Shown: positions 36,644 to 47,530, counted from the first letter of the stretch. The stretch is DNA of 64,000 nucleotides from Cellulomonas shaoxiangyii (GCF_004798685.1 NZ_CP039291.1:3782001-3846000); one strand, 5' to 3'. Made by a program: numbers and translations. Notes: a model not told the origin generated them from the sequence alone.

Positions 36644-38683
36644 GTGCTGACCATGACCGTGCTCGGCGGGGTCGCGGTCGTCGCAGCCCCGGCGGCGACG
36701 GCGGCCACCGTCGACCCGGCAGCGGCGTACGTGCTGGTCAACCGCAACAGCGGCAAGGTGCTGGACGTCTACAACCTCGCCACGTCCGACGGCGCCCGGA
36801 TCACCCAGTGGACCCGTGGGGACGGCGCCCACCAGCAGTGGCAGTTCGTCAGCTCGGGCGACGGGTACCACCGGCTGAGGTCGAAGCACTCGGGCAAGGT
36901 CCTCGACGTCTCGGGATGGTCCGGCGCCGACGGGGCCCCGGTGGTGCAGTGGTCGGACACCAACGGCGCCAACCAGCAGTGGCGCCTCCAGGACACCACC
37001 GACGGGTACGTCATGCTGGTCAACCGCAACAGCGGCAAGGCGCTCGAGGTCCAGAACGCCTCCACGGCAGACGGCGGGAACATCGTGCAATACAGCAGCT
37101 GGGGCGGCGCCAACCAGCAGTGGCGGCTCGTCCGCGTCGACGGCGGAACCCCCACCACGCCCACCACGCCCACCCCGCCCTCCACGGGGACCTTCACCAA
37201 CCCCGTCGTCTGGCAGGACTTCGCCGACGGCGACATCATCCGCGTCGGCGACGCGTACTACTACTCCGCGTCGACCATGCACTACTCGCCCGGTGCGCCG
37301 ATCCTGCGCTCGTACAACCTCGTCGACTGGGAGTACGCCGGCCACTCGGTGCCCAGGCTCGACTTCGACGACAGCGGGTACGACCTCACCGGCGGCCGCA
37401 AGTACGTCAAGGGCATCTGGGCGTCCACGCTGGGGTACCGCCGCAGCAACAGCACGTACTACTGGCTCGGCTGCACGGAGTTCAACCGCACGTACGTCTA
37501 CACCGCGTCGGCGGTGGACGGCACGTGGACGAAGAAGGCCCGCATCAACAACTGCTACTACGACGCCGGGCTGCTCGTCGACGACGACGACACGATGTAC
37601 GTCGCGTACGGCAACGGCACCATCAGCGTGGCGCAGCTCAACGCCGACGGCACCGCGCAGGTGCGCGCGCAGCAGGTGTTCCAGACGCCGTCGAACGTCG
37701 GCACCCTCGAGGGCGCCCGGTTCTACAAGCGCGACGGCTACTACTACATCTGGCTCACCCGGCCGGCGAACGGCCAGTACGTGCTCCGGTCGCGCTCCCC
37801 GTTCGGCCCGTACGAGATGCGACAGGTGCTGCTCGACCTGCCGGGCCCGATCTCCGGCGGCGGTGTGCCGCACCAGGGCGGTCTCGTCCAGACGCAGGCC
37901 GGCGACTGGTGGTACATGGCCTTCACGGACGCGTACCCCGGCGGACGGGTGCCGACGCTGGCCCCGATCAGCTGGAGCTCCGACGGCTGGCCGGTCCTGC
38001 AGACCGTCAACGGACGCTGGGGCACCACGTACGCCCGCCCGAACATCACGACGACCAGGACCGTCAGCTCGATGATCGGGAAGGACACCTTCACGGGTAC
38101 GAGGCTCGGCCCGCGGTGGGAGTGGAACCACAACCCCGACACCGGCCGGTTCAGCGTCGGCAACGGGCTCCGCCTGCAGACCGCGACCGTGACGAACGAC
38201 CTGTACAGCGCCCGCAACACCCTCACGCACCGCATCCAGGGCCCGACGTCGACGGCGACGATCGAGCTCGACCACTCCGCGATGGCGGAGGGCGACCGGT
38301 CGGGGCTCGCGATGCTGCGGCAGTCGTCGGCCTGGATCGGGGTGGTCAGGCGGAACGGCACCACGCGCGTGGTGATGACCGACGGGCTGACGATGAACAG
38401 CTCGTGGGCGACCACCGGCACAGGGGTCGAGCGTGCCTCGGCCGACGTGTCCGGCGGCCGGGTCTGGTTGCGCGCGCGGGCGGACATCCGTCCCGGCTCG
38501 GGCCGGACGGCGACCTTCTCCTACAGCACCGACGGCTCCACCTTCGTGCCGCTCGGCCCCGCGTTCGTCCTGAACAACCAGTGGGAGTTCTTCATGGGCT
38601 ACCGGTTCGGGATCTTCAACTACGCCACCCAGGCGCTCGGCGGCGCCGTGACGGTCCGCAGCTTCGACCTGACCACACCCTGA
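36644..38683 (+). CDS. Secreted GH43 beta-xylosidase/arabinofuranosidase with N-terminal ricin-type CBM
   Basis: From GTG 36644 the product has 679 residues. It begins inside a signal-peptide core (VLGGVAVVAAPAATAA). A ricin-type beta-trefoil CBM follows (about 25-165; three QQW motifs), then a short Thr/Pro linker, the GH43 five-bladed propeller (about 180-475) and a C-terminal concanavalin-type domain (about 480-679). GH43 residues are visible: the base Asp in WQDFADGDIIRVGDAYYY, the pKa-tuning Asp in YYDAGLLVDDDD, and the acid Glu in GTLEGARFYKRDGYYYIW. It acts outside the cell on xylo- or arabino-oligosaccharides. A start at 36644 lacks both a ribosome-binding site and a basic n-region, which points to a frameshift just upstream. 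Preceded by a lac-type operator; GH5 follows after 49 bases. Confidence 0.85.
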   Translation: MLTMTVLGGVAVVAAPAATAATVDPAAAYVLVNRNSGKVLDVYNLATSDGARITQWTRGDGAHQQWQFVSSGDGYHRLRSKHSGKVLDVSGWSGADGAPVVQWSDTNGANQQWRLQDTTDGYVMLVNRNSGKALEVQNASTADGGNIVQYSSWGGANQQWRLVRVDGGTPTTPTTPTPPSTGTFTNPVVWQDFADGDIIRVGDAYYYSASTMHYSPGAPILRSYNLVDWEYAGHSVPRLDFDDSGYDLTGGRKYVKGIWASTLGYRRSNSTYYWLGCTEFNRTYVYTASAVDGTWTKKARINNCYYDAGLLVDDDDTMYVAYGNGTISVAQLNADGTAQVRAQQVFQTPSNVGTLEGARFYKRDGYYYIWLTRPANGQYVLRSRSPFGPYEMRQVLLDLPGPISGGGVPHQGGLVQTQAGDWWYMAFTDAYPGGRVPTLAPISWSSDGWPVLQTVNGRWGTTYARPNITTTRTVSSMIGKDTFTGTRLGPRWEWNHNPDTGRFSVGNGLRLQTATVTNDLYSARNTLTHRIQGPTSTATIELDHSAMAEGDRSGLAMLRQSSAWIGVVRRNGTTRVVMTDGLTMNSSWATTGTGVERASADVSGGRVWLRARADIRPGSGRTATFSYSTDGSTFVPLGPAFVLNNQWEFFMGYRFGIFNYATQALGGAVTVRSFDLTTP

Positions 38684-38732
38684 CGGGGCGCGAGCCCGGA
38701 CCCGGGACCGCTGGAGCAGCAAGGAGGATCTC

Positions 38733-40904
38733 GTGATCACTGCGCGGCACGGCGGACGGGTCCGCATGCGCCTCATCCTGATGGTCGGCGCCCTGGCCGC
38801 GCTGCTGCTCGGGGGCGGCGTGACGGCGGTCAGCGCCGCCGCCGCCGGCTGCCGGGTGGACTACACGGTGCCGTCGCAGTGGCCGGGCGGCTTCACCGCC
38901 GACGTGAAGGTCACCAACCTCGGTGACCCCCTGCGCGGCTGGCGGCTGGCGTGGACCTTCCCGTCGGGGCAGCGCGTCACGCACGCGTGGAACGCGACGA
39001 CCACGGCGTCGGGCAGCCGGGTCGTCGCGGCGGACGCGGGCTACAACGCCGCCGTGCCGAGGGGCGCCACGGTCTCGTTCGGCTTCAACGGCACGTGGAC
39101 CGGCAGCAACGCCGCGCCGGCGGCGTTCACCCTCAACGGCGTCGCGTGCACCGGGCAGGTGGGCGGGTCGCCGTCGCCGACCGCATCACCGTCACCGACG
39201 GCGACCGCGTCGCCGACGGCCACCGTGTCACCGACGGCCACCGCGTCGCCCACGGCCACCGCGTCGCCCACGCCGACGCCGACCACGTCGCCGCGGCCGA
39301 CCACGTCACCGCAACCGGCCGACGCCATGGCGACGGTCGCCGCGATGCAGCCGGGCTGGAACCTGGGCAACACGCTCGACGCGATCCCGGACGAGACCGC
39401 GTGGGGCAACCCGCTGACGACCCGGGAGCTGCTGCACCACGTCCGGTCGGAGGGCTACAACAGCATCCGCATCCCCGTGACCTGGAACGGTCACCTCGGC
39501 CCGGCGCCCGACCACACGATCGACCCGGCGTGGCTCGCCAGGGTCGAGCAGATCGTCGACTGGTCCCTGGACGAGGGCTTCTACGTGATGCTCAACCTGC
39601 ACCACGACTCCTGGGAGTGGGCCGACTCGTACCCGACCGACAAGGCCGCCGTCCTCGAGCGGTACCAGGCCCTGTGGGACCAGCTCGCGACCAGGTTCCG
39701 CGACCACTCGTCGCGGCTCGTGTTCGAGAGCATCAACGAGCCCCAGTTCACCGACACCGCCGACGAGCAGGGCGACGTGCTCGTGCAGGAGCTCAACACC
39801 GACTTCGTCGAGCGGGTCCGCGGCTCCGGCGGGGGCAACGCCACCCGGCTGCTCGTCCTGCCGACCCTGCACACCAGCAGCGAGCAGCCCCGCCTGGACG
39901 CGCTCGCCGCGACGATCGACGAGCTCGACGACCCGAACCTCGCCGCGACCGTGCACTTCTACGGATGGTGGCCCTTCAGCGTCAACATCGCCGGCGGCAC
40001 GCGGTACAGCAGCGACGTCGAGCAGGACCTCGTCAGCTCGTTCGACCGCGTGACCAGCACGTTCGTCGAGCGCGACATCCCCGTCATCATCGGCGAGTGG
40101 GCCCTGCTCGCGTGGGACCACACCCGCCCGGGCATCATCCAGCGCGGGGAGTTCCTCAAGTACCTCGAGGCCGTCGGGTACCACGCGCGCACCCGCGGCC
40201 TGACGACGATGGTCTGGGACGCCGGCCAGTTCCTCGACCGCAACGCGCTCGCGTGGCGGGACGCGGGCGTGCACGCCATGATGCGGGCGAGCTGGACGGA
40301 GCGTTCCGGCACCGCGTCGTCGGACCAGGTGTACCTGCCGGGCAGCGGCGCCGTCACCGCCCGCTCGCTCACCCTGAACCTCAACGGGACCACGTTCCAG
40401 GGGCTGCGGCACGACGGCGCGGACCTGGTCCGCGGGAGCGACTACACGGTCGACGGCGACCGGCTGACGTTGACCGCCTCGGCCCTGTCCCGGCTGGCCG
40501 GCGACCGCCGGTACGGGGTGAACGCGACCGTCGAGGCCCGGTTCTCCCAGGGCGTGCCGTGGCGGATCAGCATCATCACCGCCGACACGCCGACCCTGGG
40601 CGCCGCGACCGGCAGCACCGCCTCGTTCGTCATCCCCACGCAGTTCCGCGGGGACACGCTCGCCACCATGGAGGCCCGGTACGACGACGGCTCGAACGCC
40701 GGGCCCGCGTCCTGGACGTCCTACAAGGAGTTCTGGAGCACCTTCCGGCCCGACGCCGACGCCGGGACCATCCTGCTCACGCAGGACTTCTTCGCCGAGG
40801 TCCGGGACGGGCGGGTCACGCTGACGTTCCACTTCTGGAGCGGGGCGCAGGTCACCTACGAGATCACCAGGTCCGGCACGTCGGTGGTGGGCAGCCCGGG
40901 ATGA
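38733..40904 (+). CDS. Secreted endoglucanase/xyloglucanase, CBM2-GH5-X2-CBM46
   Basis: A 723-residue secreted glycosidase. Signal peptide about 12-38, N-terminal CBM2 (GCRVDYTVPSQWPGGFTADV; about 40-140), Pro/Ser/Thr linker about 145-195, GH5 barrel about 200-520, an X2 immunoglobulin-like module (about 530-615) and a C-terminal CBM46-like module (about 620-715). The catalytic Glu336 lies in ESINEPQF and the nucleophile Glu455 in PVIIGEWALL. GH5-X2-CBM46 is the layout of GH5 subfamily 4 enzymes, which act on xyloglucan, beta-glucan and cellulose. GTG 38733 follows AAGGAGGATCTC. The 49-base spacing after GH43 suggests co-transcription from the lac-type operator promoter. Confidence 0.94.
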   Translation: MITARHGGRVRMRLILMVGALAALLLGGGVTAVSAAAAGCRVDYTVPSQWPGGFTADVKVTNLGDPLRGWRLAWTFPSGQRVTHAWNATTTASGSRVVAADAGYNAAVPRGATVSFGFNGTWTGSNAAPAAFTLNGVACTGQVGGSPSPTASPSPTATASPTATVSPTATASPTATASPTPTPTTSPRPTTSPQPADAMATVAAMQPGWNLGNTLDAIPDETAWGNPLTTRELLHHVRSEGYNSIRIPVTWNGHLGPAPDHTIDPAWLARVEQIVDWSLDEGFYVMLNLHHDSWEWADSYPTDKAAVLERYQALWDQLATRFRDHSSRLVFESINEPQFTDTADEQGDVLVQELNTDFVERVRGSGGGNATRLLVLPTLHTSSEQPRLDALAATIDELDDPNLAATVHFYGWWPFSVNIAGGTRYSSDVEQDLVSSFDRVTSTFVERDIPVIIGEWALLAWDHTRPGIIQRGEFLKYLEAVGYHARTRGLTTMVWDAGQFLDRNALAWRDAGVHAMMRASWTERSGTASSDQVYLPGSGAVTARSLTLNLNGTTFQGLRHDGADLVRGSDYTVDGDRLTLTASALSRLAGDRRYGVNATVEARFSQGVPWRISIITADTPTLGAATGSTASFVIPTQFRGDTLATMEARYDDGSNAGPASWTSYKEFWSTFRPDADAGTILLTQDFFAEVRDGRVTLTFHFWSGAQVTYEITRSGTSVVGSPG
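39166..39321 (+). repeat. Tandem 18-bp repeats encoding the GH5 Pro/Ser/Thr linker
   Basis: Several imperfect copies of an 18-base unit near GCGTCGCCGACGGCCACC encode SPTATA-type repeats between CBM2 and GH5. It is a flexible, probably glycosylated linker. Confidence 0.75.
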
Positions 40905-40939
40905 GCCGGCGCCCCCCGCCGCTCCCCCGCGCCTCTTGA

Positions 40940-42706
<1,767 letters not shown>

Positions 42707-42716
42707 CACCGACGCG

Positions 42717-42774
42717 GTCGGGGTCCCCGCGGGCGCAGGAGCGTCGTCCGCTCCTGCGCCGCGGGGACCCCGAC
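42717..42774. terminator. Long bidirectional terminator between GH27 and GH10
   Basis: GTCGGGGTCCCCGCGGGCGCAGGAGCG (written as 42717-42743) pairs with 42749-42774 in a 26-bp stem with a single bulged G and loop TCGTC. It sits between two convergent genes, 11 and 15 bases from their stops, so it can serve both strands. Confidence 0.8.
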
Positions 42775-42788
42775 GTGGCGGCCTTCCG

Positions 42789-44690
42789 TCATGACCTCGG
42801 GCGCGTGGGTCCCTTCGGCTCGAGCCGGGCGACGGCGTCCGCGAGCGCGGCGGTCGCCTCGTTGACCTGGGCCTGGGTGCCGCCCCTGGCCAGGACGGCG
42901 TTCGCGCGGCCCAACGCCTTCTTCACCGCGGCGACGGTCTTGCCGGTGTAGGTGTGACCGCGAAGGTCGAGCGCCGAGGCCTCGGCGACGGTCTCCTCGA
43001 GCGTCGAGGTGTCGGTGATGGGCCTGCGGACGCCGAGCCAGCGCTCCGGGTCGGCGACGGCGGCCGCAGCGAGCTTCTCGGAGAAGTCGCTGTTGAGCAG
43101 CAGCGGGTTGTGGGTGGACCGCCAGCTGAGCTGGTCCGTCAGGCCCCAGAAGGTCACCCGGTTGATGTCCTGCGAGTACTTCTTGTAGACCGCGAAGTAC
43201 TCCGCGAACCGCTGCGCCTGGATGCGCTCCAGCTCCGCGCGGTTGCTGATCTTGCCGACCCAGTAGTCGAACTCGCCGCGGGAGATCCGGTCCTTGACCG
43301 ACGGGTCGGTCAGGTCGCGGTACGCCGCCCGGTCGTCACCCTCCGGCTGACCGTTCCACGCCTCCCACACCTGCAGGTCCAGCTCGCTGATGTCGGCCGT
43401 CATGCCGGCCTCGATGATCATCTGCAGGGACCGCTCCACCGAGGCGGCGTCGGAGCACGCCCCGGGCTGCCACTCGGCGGCGGCGTCGTCGGACAGCCGG
43501 GGCAGGCGCGTGTGGTCCGAACAGGCGAAGGCCGGCGTCTGGTTGATGTAGTTGTGCGACTGGAGGCCGATCGTCTCCACGAGCAGCCGCGGGTCCTCGG
43601 GGTGCTCGGCGGCGTACCGCTCGTTCAGGTCCGTGGCCATCGCGACGATCGCCTGGGCCTTGCCCTCGGACTGGAAGACGTTGAAGTCGTTGTACACGAG
43701 CCGCGTCTCCGGCCCGTACGTGCGGGCCAGGACGAACGCGTCGTACAGGAAGTCCGCCGGGCTCTCCCCGGCCGCCGTGTCCGCGCCGTTGGCGTAGGCC
43801 GCGTACCAGTTGGACCAGCCGCCGTTCGGGCCGCCGCGCAGGTAGTCGCGCCAGTCCTCGGTCTCGGGGTCGAACTCCGCGAGCCCGTCGACGAACGCCT
43901 CGTTGACCACGTCCCAGGAGACGGCGCGGCCACGGAAGTGGGTGAGCACCTCCTGGATGTAGCGCTCCATGTTCGCCCGTGCCTGCGCGCGGGTGCCGCC
44001 CGTGGTGCCGCTGTTGATGCGGGCCGGCGACTGGCCGTGCCAGACGAGCACGTGCCCGTGGACCTTCATGCCGCGCGCGAGGGTCTGGTCGACGAAGGCG
44101 TCCGCGGCGGCGAAGTCGAACGTGAACTCACCGGTCTCCGGGTCGATGTTGTCGTTCGGCAGCAGCTGGTCCGGCTTCATGTTGTTCTCGGCCGTCATGA
44201 CGTTGTAGTGCCGCTCGACCGTCGCCGAGTTCGGCGACCCCGCCGCGTAGGTCTGCGGGCCCGAGTAGATGTTGCCCACGTCGAAGTGGTCCCGGTAGAC
44301 GTGCTTCAGCGGAGCCATCTCGCGCCGGAACGTCGTCTCGAGCACGACGTCCTCCGCGGGCATCGTGAACGAGTCGACGCGCGCCCCGATCCACCCGAGC
44401 TCGGGCGACGTCCAGCCGCCCCACACGTGGGACCTGCCCGGGTCCGCCGTCAGCACGACGGTCTCACCGGCCTCGTAGCTGCCCTCCCCCGTCACCGTCC
44501 CGCGCCCGGAGACGCGGATGTCGACCTCGAACGTGTCGTCCGGGGCGGCGGCCTGGGCCGGCGCGGCGAGGCCGACGGCCGCGAGCACGAGCGCCGTGGC
44601 GGCTCCCGTCCACCGCGCCGCCCGGCGCCGGCCGTCCCGTGGCCCCGCCCCTGGTGCACCCGCACGCCGTCGTGTGGCAAGCCCAGTCAT
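42789..44690 (-). CDS. Secreted GH10 xylanase with InlB-type repeat and FIVAR-like domains
   Basis: A secreted protein of 633 residues. Signal peptide about 20-52 (WTGAATALVLAAVGLAAPAQ). A Bacterial_repeat/InlB-B-type beta module at about 53-115 (GRGTVTGEGSYEAGETVVLT). The GH10 barrel spans about 120-550, with acid/base Glu264 in WDVVNEAF and nucleophile Glu436 in ISELDLQV. The C-terminus (about 570-633, LDLRGHTYTGKTVAAVKKAL) resembles FIVAR sugar-binding/spacer modules. No classic cellulose-binding module is seen; the unusual end modules may tether it to the cell surface or glycans. ATG 44690 has AGAGGAACC upstream. It is convergent with GH27. Confidence 0.92.
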   Translation of the reverse strand: MTGLATRRRAGAPGAGPRDGRRRAARWTGAATALVLAAVGLAAPAQAAAPDDTFEVDIRVSGRGTVTGEGSYEAGETVVLTADPGRSHVWGGWTSPELGWIGARVDSFTMPAEDVVLETTFRREMAPLKHVYRDHFDVGNIYSGPQTYAAGSPNSATVERHYNVMTAENNMKPDQLLPNDNIDPETGEFTFDFAAADAFVDQTLARGMKVHGHVLVWHGQSPARINSGTTGGTRAQARANMERYIQEVLTHFRGRAVSWDVVNEAFVDGLAEFDPETEDWRDYLRGGPNGGWSNWYAAYANGADTAAGESPADFLYDAFVLARTYGPETRLVYNDFNVFQSEGKAQAIVAMATDLNERYAAEHPEDPRLLVETIGLQSHNYINQTPAFACSDHTRLPRLSDDAAAEWQPGACSDAASVERSLQMIIEAGMTADISELDLQVWEAWNGQPEGDDRAAYRDLTDPSVKDRISRGEFDYWVGKISNRAELERIQAQRFAEYFAVYKKYSQDINRVTFWGLTDQLSWRSTHNPLLLNSDFSEKLAAAAVADPERWLGVRRPITDTSTLEETVAEASALDLRGHTYTGKTVAAVKKALGRANAVLARGGTQAQVNEATAALADAVARLEPKGPTRPRS

Positions 44691-45009
44691 CTGAGGTTCC
44701 TCTCGCTGTCCCGCTCGGAGCCGGTGCCGCGGCGGAGATCTGCCGTCGCGCCGACGTCTGGCACGTCCCTGCGCACGAGTCCCGGGACCCCTCGCTGACG
44801 TCGTCGACAGCCACCCCGGGCACAGCGCGATCACGCCTTCACCGGTGGAGGCGTCGTCGTCGACGCACACCGGTCAGTAGGCCGTGTGGGTGACACGCTA
44901 GGTAGGCCCCCCGGGGGCGTCAAGGGCGACGGCGCCGGGCCCGCGCGCGCCGGCCGGGGCGCCCTCGGCGCCGCCGGACGGGTGCGGGCGCGGGTGCGGG
45001 CACGCCGAC
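44691..45009. other. Intergenic region upstream of the GH10 gene
   Basis: About 320 bases without a credible gene, between two leftward GH10 genes. It contains the promoter of the 44690 gene; on the minus strand TAGCGT near 44900 could be a -10 box. GGCCCCCCGGGGGC (44906-44919) is a short palindrome. No lac-type operator is present, unlike upstream of GH43 and GH27. The segment 44930-45000 is extremely GC-rich and repetitive (GGGTGCGGGCGCGGGTGCGG). Confidence 0.5.
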
Positions 45010-45045
45010 GCGGAGCACCGGCCCCCGCGGGGACCGGTGCTCCGC
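45010..45045 (-). terminator. Terminator of the multidomain GH10 gene
   Basis: GCGGAGCACCGG (45010-45021) pairs with CCGGTGCTCCGC (45034-45045), with CCCC/GGGG able to extend the stem inward. It lies 17 bases beyond the stop codon at 45062. Confidence 0.7.
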
Positions 45046-45061
45046 CCGACGCCGGTCCGGC

Positions 45062-47449
45062 TCAGCCGCAGACGGCGCCCGCGTGCCCGGCCTGGTACGT
45101 CGTCAGGGCGCCCTGCCACCCGGCGACCTTGACGCCCGTGACGTTGACGTGGCCTGCGGCGACGCTCGTCCCCGGCGCGGTCCACGTGTGCTCGAAGGAC
45201 GCCCCCGGCCACAGGACCGTCCCCGCGACCGTCCACCACGGGGTCGTCGCGGCGACGACCACGGGGACCCGCTCGGCGTTGCGCACGTGCACGGTGACCC
45301 GCGGCCGCCCGTCGACGCACTGCGCCTGCCCCGACACGGTGAGCGCCACCGCGCGCGGCGTGCCGGGCAGCGCCGACGGCGTCACCGACGCGGACGGTGC
45401 CGACGGCGCGGAGTCGCCCGCGGCGTTCGTCGCGACGACCGTGAACGTGTACGCGCGGCCGTTCGTCAGGCCGGTGACCTCGCACGACGTCGCGTCGGTC
45501 GTGCACGTCGCACCACCGGGCGACGCGGTGACGGTCGTCGCGGTGACCGGGCTGCCGCCGTCCTCGGCCGGCGGCGTCCACGACACCGTCGCGGCTCCGT
45601 CCCCGGCGGTGGCCCGCACGTCGGTGGGCGCCGCCGGCGGGGTGGCCGGCGGGGCGACCGCGCCCGGCCACGTCACGAGGACCTCGTCGCCGGCCGGGGA
45701 CACCCGCTCCACCGTGATCCGGTTGATCGAGAAGGCGTTGCCGCCCCCGCCCCCGCGGACGCCGATGTTGCCGATCAGCCCGTCGGCCGGCTGCGACCCG
45801 TCCATCGTGATCTCGCTGACGAGGTCGTAGCTGCCCATGTTCACCATGCCGCTGTTGAAGTACGCGGGCAGCTGCGTGGCGACCTGGTTCGCGGCGTACG
45901 GGTGGGCGTTGACGAGCGCGCCGTCGGCGCTCGTGTAGCCGCCGTTGGTGTTGTCCCTGACCCAGCGGACCCGGATCGCCGTCGTGCCCTTGGCGGTGTA
46001 GTTCACCGTGACGCGGTAGGTCGCGCCCGGCTCGGGCCGGAACGCCACCTCGCCGTCGTCCGTCGTGGACCACGGCCACGCCGACGCGTCGTCGCCGAGG
46101 ACGATGTTCGCCCCGCTCCAGGGGTCGCCGGCCGAGGTGTCGAAGACGTGCACGCCGGGGACGGGAGCGGGCTCCTGGCCGCCCGTGGTGTCGATGTACT
46201 CGTGCGTGGCGAGGAACTCGTCCGGGTAGAGGATGCCCAGGAGCGCGAGCTTGGCGTTGCCGTCGTAGTCGTACGGCATGGCGAACTCGCCGCCCTTCCA
46301 GCCGGTCACCACGTCGCGGACGCCCGCGAGCTTCACGGCGGTGACGACCTTGGGGTTGCCGGTCGTGTTGGCCGGGCCGGCCGCGTAGTCGCGGTAGATG
46401 CGGAACAGCTCGGCGTACTTCATGCCCTGGTTGTTCTCGTTCTCGGGCGTCAGCTCGCCGGGCGGCAGGGCGATGTCCATCTCCGTGACGTTGACCTCGA
46501 CGTTCCCCAGCGTCGCGAAGAGCCGGATGTTCTCCTCGACGTCCGCGACGTCGGTGGCCAGGCCGTAGTGGCCCTGCATGCCGATGACCTCGATCAGCGG
46601 CTTGCCGTCGGGCCGGACGCCGGCGTGGCGGGCGTTGATGTCCTTGACCATCTCGTAGACGACGCGGGCCTTGGCCGGGGAGTCCAGGCCGAAGTCGTTG
46701 TACGTGAGCTTCACGTCCCAGCCGTTGGCGTCGACCACCTCGGCCGCCTTGAGGAAGGCGAGCTCGACCCACTCGGCGCCCAGCGCCTGGTACCAGCCCT
46801 CGCCCTTGGCCAGCGAGGCCCGCCAGTCGGCGGGGTTCGCGGTGCCGACGGCCTCGTTGACCACGTCGATCGCGACCAGGCGCTCGCCGAAGTGCCCGAG
46901 CACCGTCTCGATGTGCGTGTTCAGGTTCTCCAGCGCCACCGCGCGGTCGAACGTGCCCGGCTGGTCGAACCGGGCCGGGGGCGCGTCCCACATCCACGTC
47001 GGCGTCTGGGAGTGCCAGGCGAGGGTGTGGCCGTAGAACGCCAGGTCGGGGTTGCGCGCCGCGTGCTCGGCGAAGGCCGCCTCCGCCGCGTCGAACGTGA
47101 AGACGCCCTTGTCCCGCTGGGTGCTCTCGGGCTTCATCTCGTTGCCCGGCGTGTAGGACGCGTAGTTGTGGATGAGGCCGTTCATCTCGCCGCGGCCGAA
47201 GATGCCGAAGGAGAAGTAGTCCGCGTAGACCTCCTTCATCGGCGGGTAGTGCTCGAAGGTCTGCCCGGGGGGCGGGAGCTCCGGCTCGGGGGGCGCGACG
47301 GCCGCGTGCCCGGTCCCCAGCGCGGTGAGCGTCATCAGGCCGGCGACCAGGCCGGCCACGACCGGCCGCATCACCCTGCGCCCCCGGCGGGGGTGCCGCG
47401 AGGGGCGCCCCCGTCCGCTCGCCGTGAGTTCTCGTCGCGGATCCGACAT
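45062..47449 (-). CDS. Secreted multidomain GH10 xylanase with beta-sandwich module and FN3
   Basis: A 795-residue secreted xylanase. Signal peptide about 27-52 (RPVVAGLVAGLMTLTALGTG). GH10 barrel about 70-400, acid/base Glu199 in AIDVVNEAVG and nucleophile Glu323 in VNVTEMDIAL. A carbohydrate-binding-like beta-sandwich is at about 415-590 (VHVFDTSAGDPWSGANIVLG, TYRVTVNYTAKGTTAIRVRW), then FN3 (about 600-690, PAAPTDVRATAGDGAATVSW) and a C-terminal beta module with two Cys (about 700-795) similar to actinobacterial cellulose-binding domains in composition but not assignable. ATG 47449 is preceded by GGAGGTCC. It lies divergent from the NB-ARC regulator, with inverted repeats between them. Confidence 0.92.
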   Translation of the reverse strand: MSDPRRELTASGRGRPSRHPRRGRRVMRPVVAGLVAGLMTLTALGTGHAAVAPPEPELPPPGQTFEHYPPMKEVYADYFSFGIFGRGEMNGLIHNYASYTPGNEMKPESTQRDKGVFTFDAAEAAFAEHAARNPDLAFYGHTLAWHSQTPTWMWDAPPARFDQPGTFDRAVALENLNTHIETVLGHFGERLVAIDVVNEAVGTANPADWRASLAKGEGWYQALGAEWVELAFLKAAEVVDANGWDVKLTYNDFGLDSPAKARVVYEMVKDINARHAGVRPDGKPLIEVIGMQGHYGLATDVADVEENIRLFATLGNVEVNVTEMDIALPPGELTPENENNQGMKYAELFRIYRDYAAGPANTTGNPKVVTAVKLAGVRDVVTGWKGGEFAMPYDYDGNAKLALLGILYPDEFLATHEYIDTTGGQEPAPVPGVHVFDTSAGDPWSGANIVLGDDASAWPWSTTDDGEVAFRPEPGATYRVTVNYTAKGTTAIRVRWVRDNTNGGYTSADGALVNAHPYAANQVATQLPAYFNSGMVNMGSYDLVSEITMDGSQPADGLIGNIGVRGGGGGNAFSINRITVERVSPAGDEVLVTWPGAVAPPATPPAAPTDVRATAGDGAATVSWTPPAEDGGSPVTATTVTASPGGATCTTDATSCEVTGLTNGRAYTFTVVATNAAGDSAPSAPSASVTPSALPGTPRAVALTVSGQAQCVDGRPRVTVHVRNAERVPVVVAATTPWWTVAGTVLWPGASFEHTWTAPGTSVAAGHVNVTGVKVAGWQGALTTYQAGHAGAVCG

Positions 47450-47494
47450 GGGACCTCCAGTGATGCCCGGCGCACCGTTGCGCGGGGAGGGTGG

Positions 47495-47530
47495 TGGCAA
47501 CATTGCCAACGTTGCACGTGGCGTTGCCAG
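47495..47530. promoter_or_regulatory. Overlapping inverted repeats upstream of GH10 (LacI-like sites)
   Basis: TGGCAACATTGCCAACGTTG and the following CACGTGGCGTTGCCA (47495-47529) contain GGCAA/TTGCC, GCAAC/GTTGC and the central CAACGTTG. The outer TGGCAAC and GTTGCCA are also inverted copies. The cluster is 46-80 bases upstream of the GH10 start at 47449 and is markedly richer in A/T than its surroundings. LacI-family proteins favour such centres. It is a different sequence from the GH43 operator, so a second regulator is possible. Confidence 0.5.

Noticed and set aside
36561..36660. Programmed ribosomal frameshifting in GH43
   Set aside because: No slippery heptamer or downstream pseudoknot is visible at 36605-36620; a deletion or sequence error is simpler.
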